IMG/VR virus record: IMGVR_UViG_3300008113_000570
Location: 1-20,784 of that record
Strand: one strand, 5' to 3'
Source of the DNA: a virus
Length of the DNA: 20,784 nucleotides
Part shown: piece by piece, positions 20,249 to 20,784 of the stretch
Position numbering within the stretch: position 1 is the first letter of the stretch
Layout: every line of letters begins with the position of its first letter
Translations under genes and position numbers: made by a program
Notes under the pieces: generated by a model
Seen by the model: only the letters and a program-made list of their open reading frames with translations
What the model was told of the DNA's origin: nothing
The model's database searches: none

Positions 20249-20416
20249 ATGAATTCAAAAGTGGATTTTCAACTCTTCTCTGCAGATGAAGAGTATCTTA
20301 ATGATACTATTAGTATTCTAGTTGATAAACTTCATGATCTAGTAAGTTCTGGTTTTTATTCGGATGCAAAAGAAGTTGCATCTAAGATTAAACAACTGAA
20401 TAAACTTCGTAACTAG
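20249..20416 (+). CDS. 55-aa acidic-helical hypothetical protein
   Basis: A 55-aa protein beginning MNSKVDFQLFSADEEYLND, mostly helical with a basic C-terminal helix (KEVASKIKQLNKLRN). A good ribosome site GGAGGAG precedes ATG 20249, and the strong promoter just upstream suggests early expression with the tRNA. The final G of the stop TAG is also the first base of tRNA-Arg, so the two cannot be fully expressed from the same RNA molecule without processing. No family is recognised. Confidence 0.75.
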   Translation: MNSKVDFQLFSADEEYLNDTISILVDKLHDLVSSGFYSDAKEVASKIKQLNKLRN

Positions 20417-20488
20417 GGACAGTAGCTCAGCGGATAGAGCATCTGCCTTCTAAGCAGTTGGTCGGGGGTTCGATCCCCTCCTGTCCCG
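20416..20488 (+). tRNA. tRNA-Arg (anticodon UCU)
   Basis: A 73-base cloverleaf: acceptor GGGACAG with CTGTCCC (7 pairs), D-stem GCTC/GAGC, anticodon loop CTTCTAA with U33 and anticodon TCT, T-stem GGGGG/CCCTC (one G-U) with loop TTCGATC, and discriminator G. The outermost anticodon-stem pair is a U-U mismatch. CCA is not encoded. It reads AGA, a frequent codon in this AT-rich genome. Confidence 0.96.
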
Positions 20489-20708
20489 TAGTCACGGATG
20501 GACTATAACAGCACTGGTGGAGTCAATGACCCTACTTGTCTCGGGATGACACTAAAAGCGCCCTGGTCGGGACGGTTCCCTTTTAGGTTTCTTGCTTCCT
20601 TAAAAAGCAAGTGGTGCGGATGGGGATTTATCTCCCGCCGAGTTTCCTATTTCCTCGATAACTAAATAGGTGGCGAGCCTGCTCACGGGGGATTGACCTG
20701 CCCCTTCT
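20489..20708 (+). ncRNA. Structured, apparently non-coding stretch (possible stable RNA)
   Basis: There is no gene I can support in this interval, which has more G+C than the neighbouring genes. Clear hairpins: CTAAAAG/CTTTTAG (20552-20558 with 20580-20586, enclosing CCC/GGG), CTTGCTT/AAGCAAG (20591-20597 with 20605-20611), GCGG/CCGC (20616-20619 with 20635-20638), and CCTATTT/AAATAGG (20646-20652 with 20664-20670). Two halves, about 20585-20639 and 20641-20704, share TTCCT in the loop, GTGG after the stem and GGGGATT, while their stems differ in sequence but keep seven pairs. T4 has two stable RNAs of unknown function in its tRNA cluster; this could be an analogue (inference). A 55-codon open frame at 20498-20665 exists but looks incidental. 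Confidence 0.4.
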
Positions 20709-20780
20709 CTTCTGGTAGTCTATTGGTAAGGTCGGGTGGACAACACACATGGAAACTGGGTTCGATTCCCAGACAGAAGT
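20709..20780 (+). tRNA. tRNA-like sequence with abnormal anticodon arm (possible decayed tRNA)
   Basis: A 72-base sequence folds as a tRNA except in the anticodon arm. The acceptor CTTCTGG/ACAGAAG pairs in six of seven positions, D-stem GTCT/AGGT encloses ATTGGTA, and T-stem CTGGG/CCCAG encloses TTCGATT. The anticodon region GGGTG-GACAACA-CACAT has a G-A mismatch and A rather than U at position 33; the triplet at 34-36 would be CAA. CCA is not encoded. It may be a degenerate tRNA or a tRNA-like RNA with another role. Total length fits a standard tRNA. Confidence 0.45.
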
Positions 20781-20784
20781 ACAA

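Noticed and set aside
20498-20665. Open frame of 55 codons (MDYNSTGGVNDPTCLG …) in the structured region
   Set aside because: No ribosome site, odd composition (Trp, Cys, Arg-rich) and overlap with several stable hairpins; it looks like an incidental reading of a structured RNA. Not fully excluded.
20489-20784. A permuted or two-piece tmRNA
   Set aside because: A T-arm and acceptor strand exist, but there is no GGGGCTG-type 5' end, no resume codon with an Ala-Ala-stop tag, and the 3' arm pairs with a normal tRNA 5' half.
1-20784. CRISPR arrays, insertion sequences or long direct repeats
   Set aside because: None seen on reading through; the only repeated structures are the short hairpin elements and the serine tract.

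Overview
The window looks like a stretch of a T4-like cyanophage (a marine myovirus of Synechococcus or Prochlorococcus). The evidence is the order DNA polymerase gp43 – UvsX – helicase gp41 – MazG-like – (virion-type genes) – primase gp61 – NrdA – NrdB, plus two 2-oxoglutarate/Fe(II) oxygenases set between the replication genes, T4-type late promoter octamers (TATAAATA and variants), and a tRNA with no encoded CCA. All convincing genes lie on the + strand, are tightly packed and often overlap by ATGA. The DNA is AT-rich. Host and phage family are inferred from gene content; no database was searched.

Layout: (1) 2-5484, replication/recombination and nucleotide-pool block: the C-terminal part of gp43, oxygenase 1, uvsX, oxygenase 2, gp41 and a MazG-like pyrophosphohydrolase, ended by a strong terminator. 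(2) 5533-11289, probable late block: a 572-aa protein of unknown function, a 69-aa protein, a nucleotidyltransferase whose N-terminus resembles the T4 capsid-targeting sequence, a Lys/Ala-rich protein with a serine tract, and a 450-aa charged protein. (3) 11290-13401: a self-contained late cassette for a 59-aa hydrophobic protein, then a virion-type protein with an Ig-like domain, a conserved phage protein, a low-complexity protein and a coiled-coil/transmembrane protein. (4) 13398-17869: primase gp61 and class Ia ribonucleotide reductase NrdA/NrdB. (5) 17866-19147: a GH24 lysozyme and a C39-like peptidase that look like one protein split by a frameshift. (6) 19149-20416: small proteins (membrane, zinc-ribbon, 52 aa, 55 aa) and a GIY-YIG nuclease-like protein. 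(7) 20416-20784: tRNA-Arg(UCU), a structured apparently non-coding stretch with two related hairpin units, and a tRNA-like sequence with an abnormal anticodon arm.

How it works together: gp43, gp41, gp61 and UvsX form the phage replication/recombination machinery, while NrdAB and the MazG-like enzyme would manage the nucleotide pool. The middle block resembles head-internal or accessory virion proteins under late promoters. The most interesting regulatory signal is a recurring composite element: in three places a late-promoter octamer sits in the loop or 5' arm of a hairpin whose 3' arm carries the Shine-Dalgarno of the next gene. Late transcripts should then start past the 5' arm and have a free ribosome site, while read-through transcripts are folded or terminated. 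A second signal is a set of sigma70-like promoters (TTGACA, 17-18 bp, TATAAT-like) buried in coding sequence upstream of oxygenase 1, the mazG-like gene, gp61, nrdA and the tRNA region.
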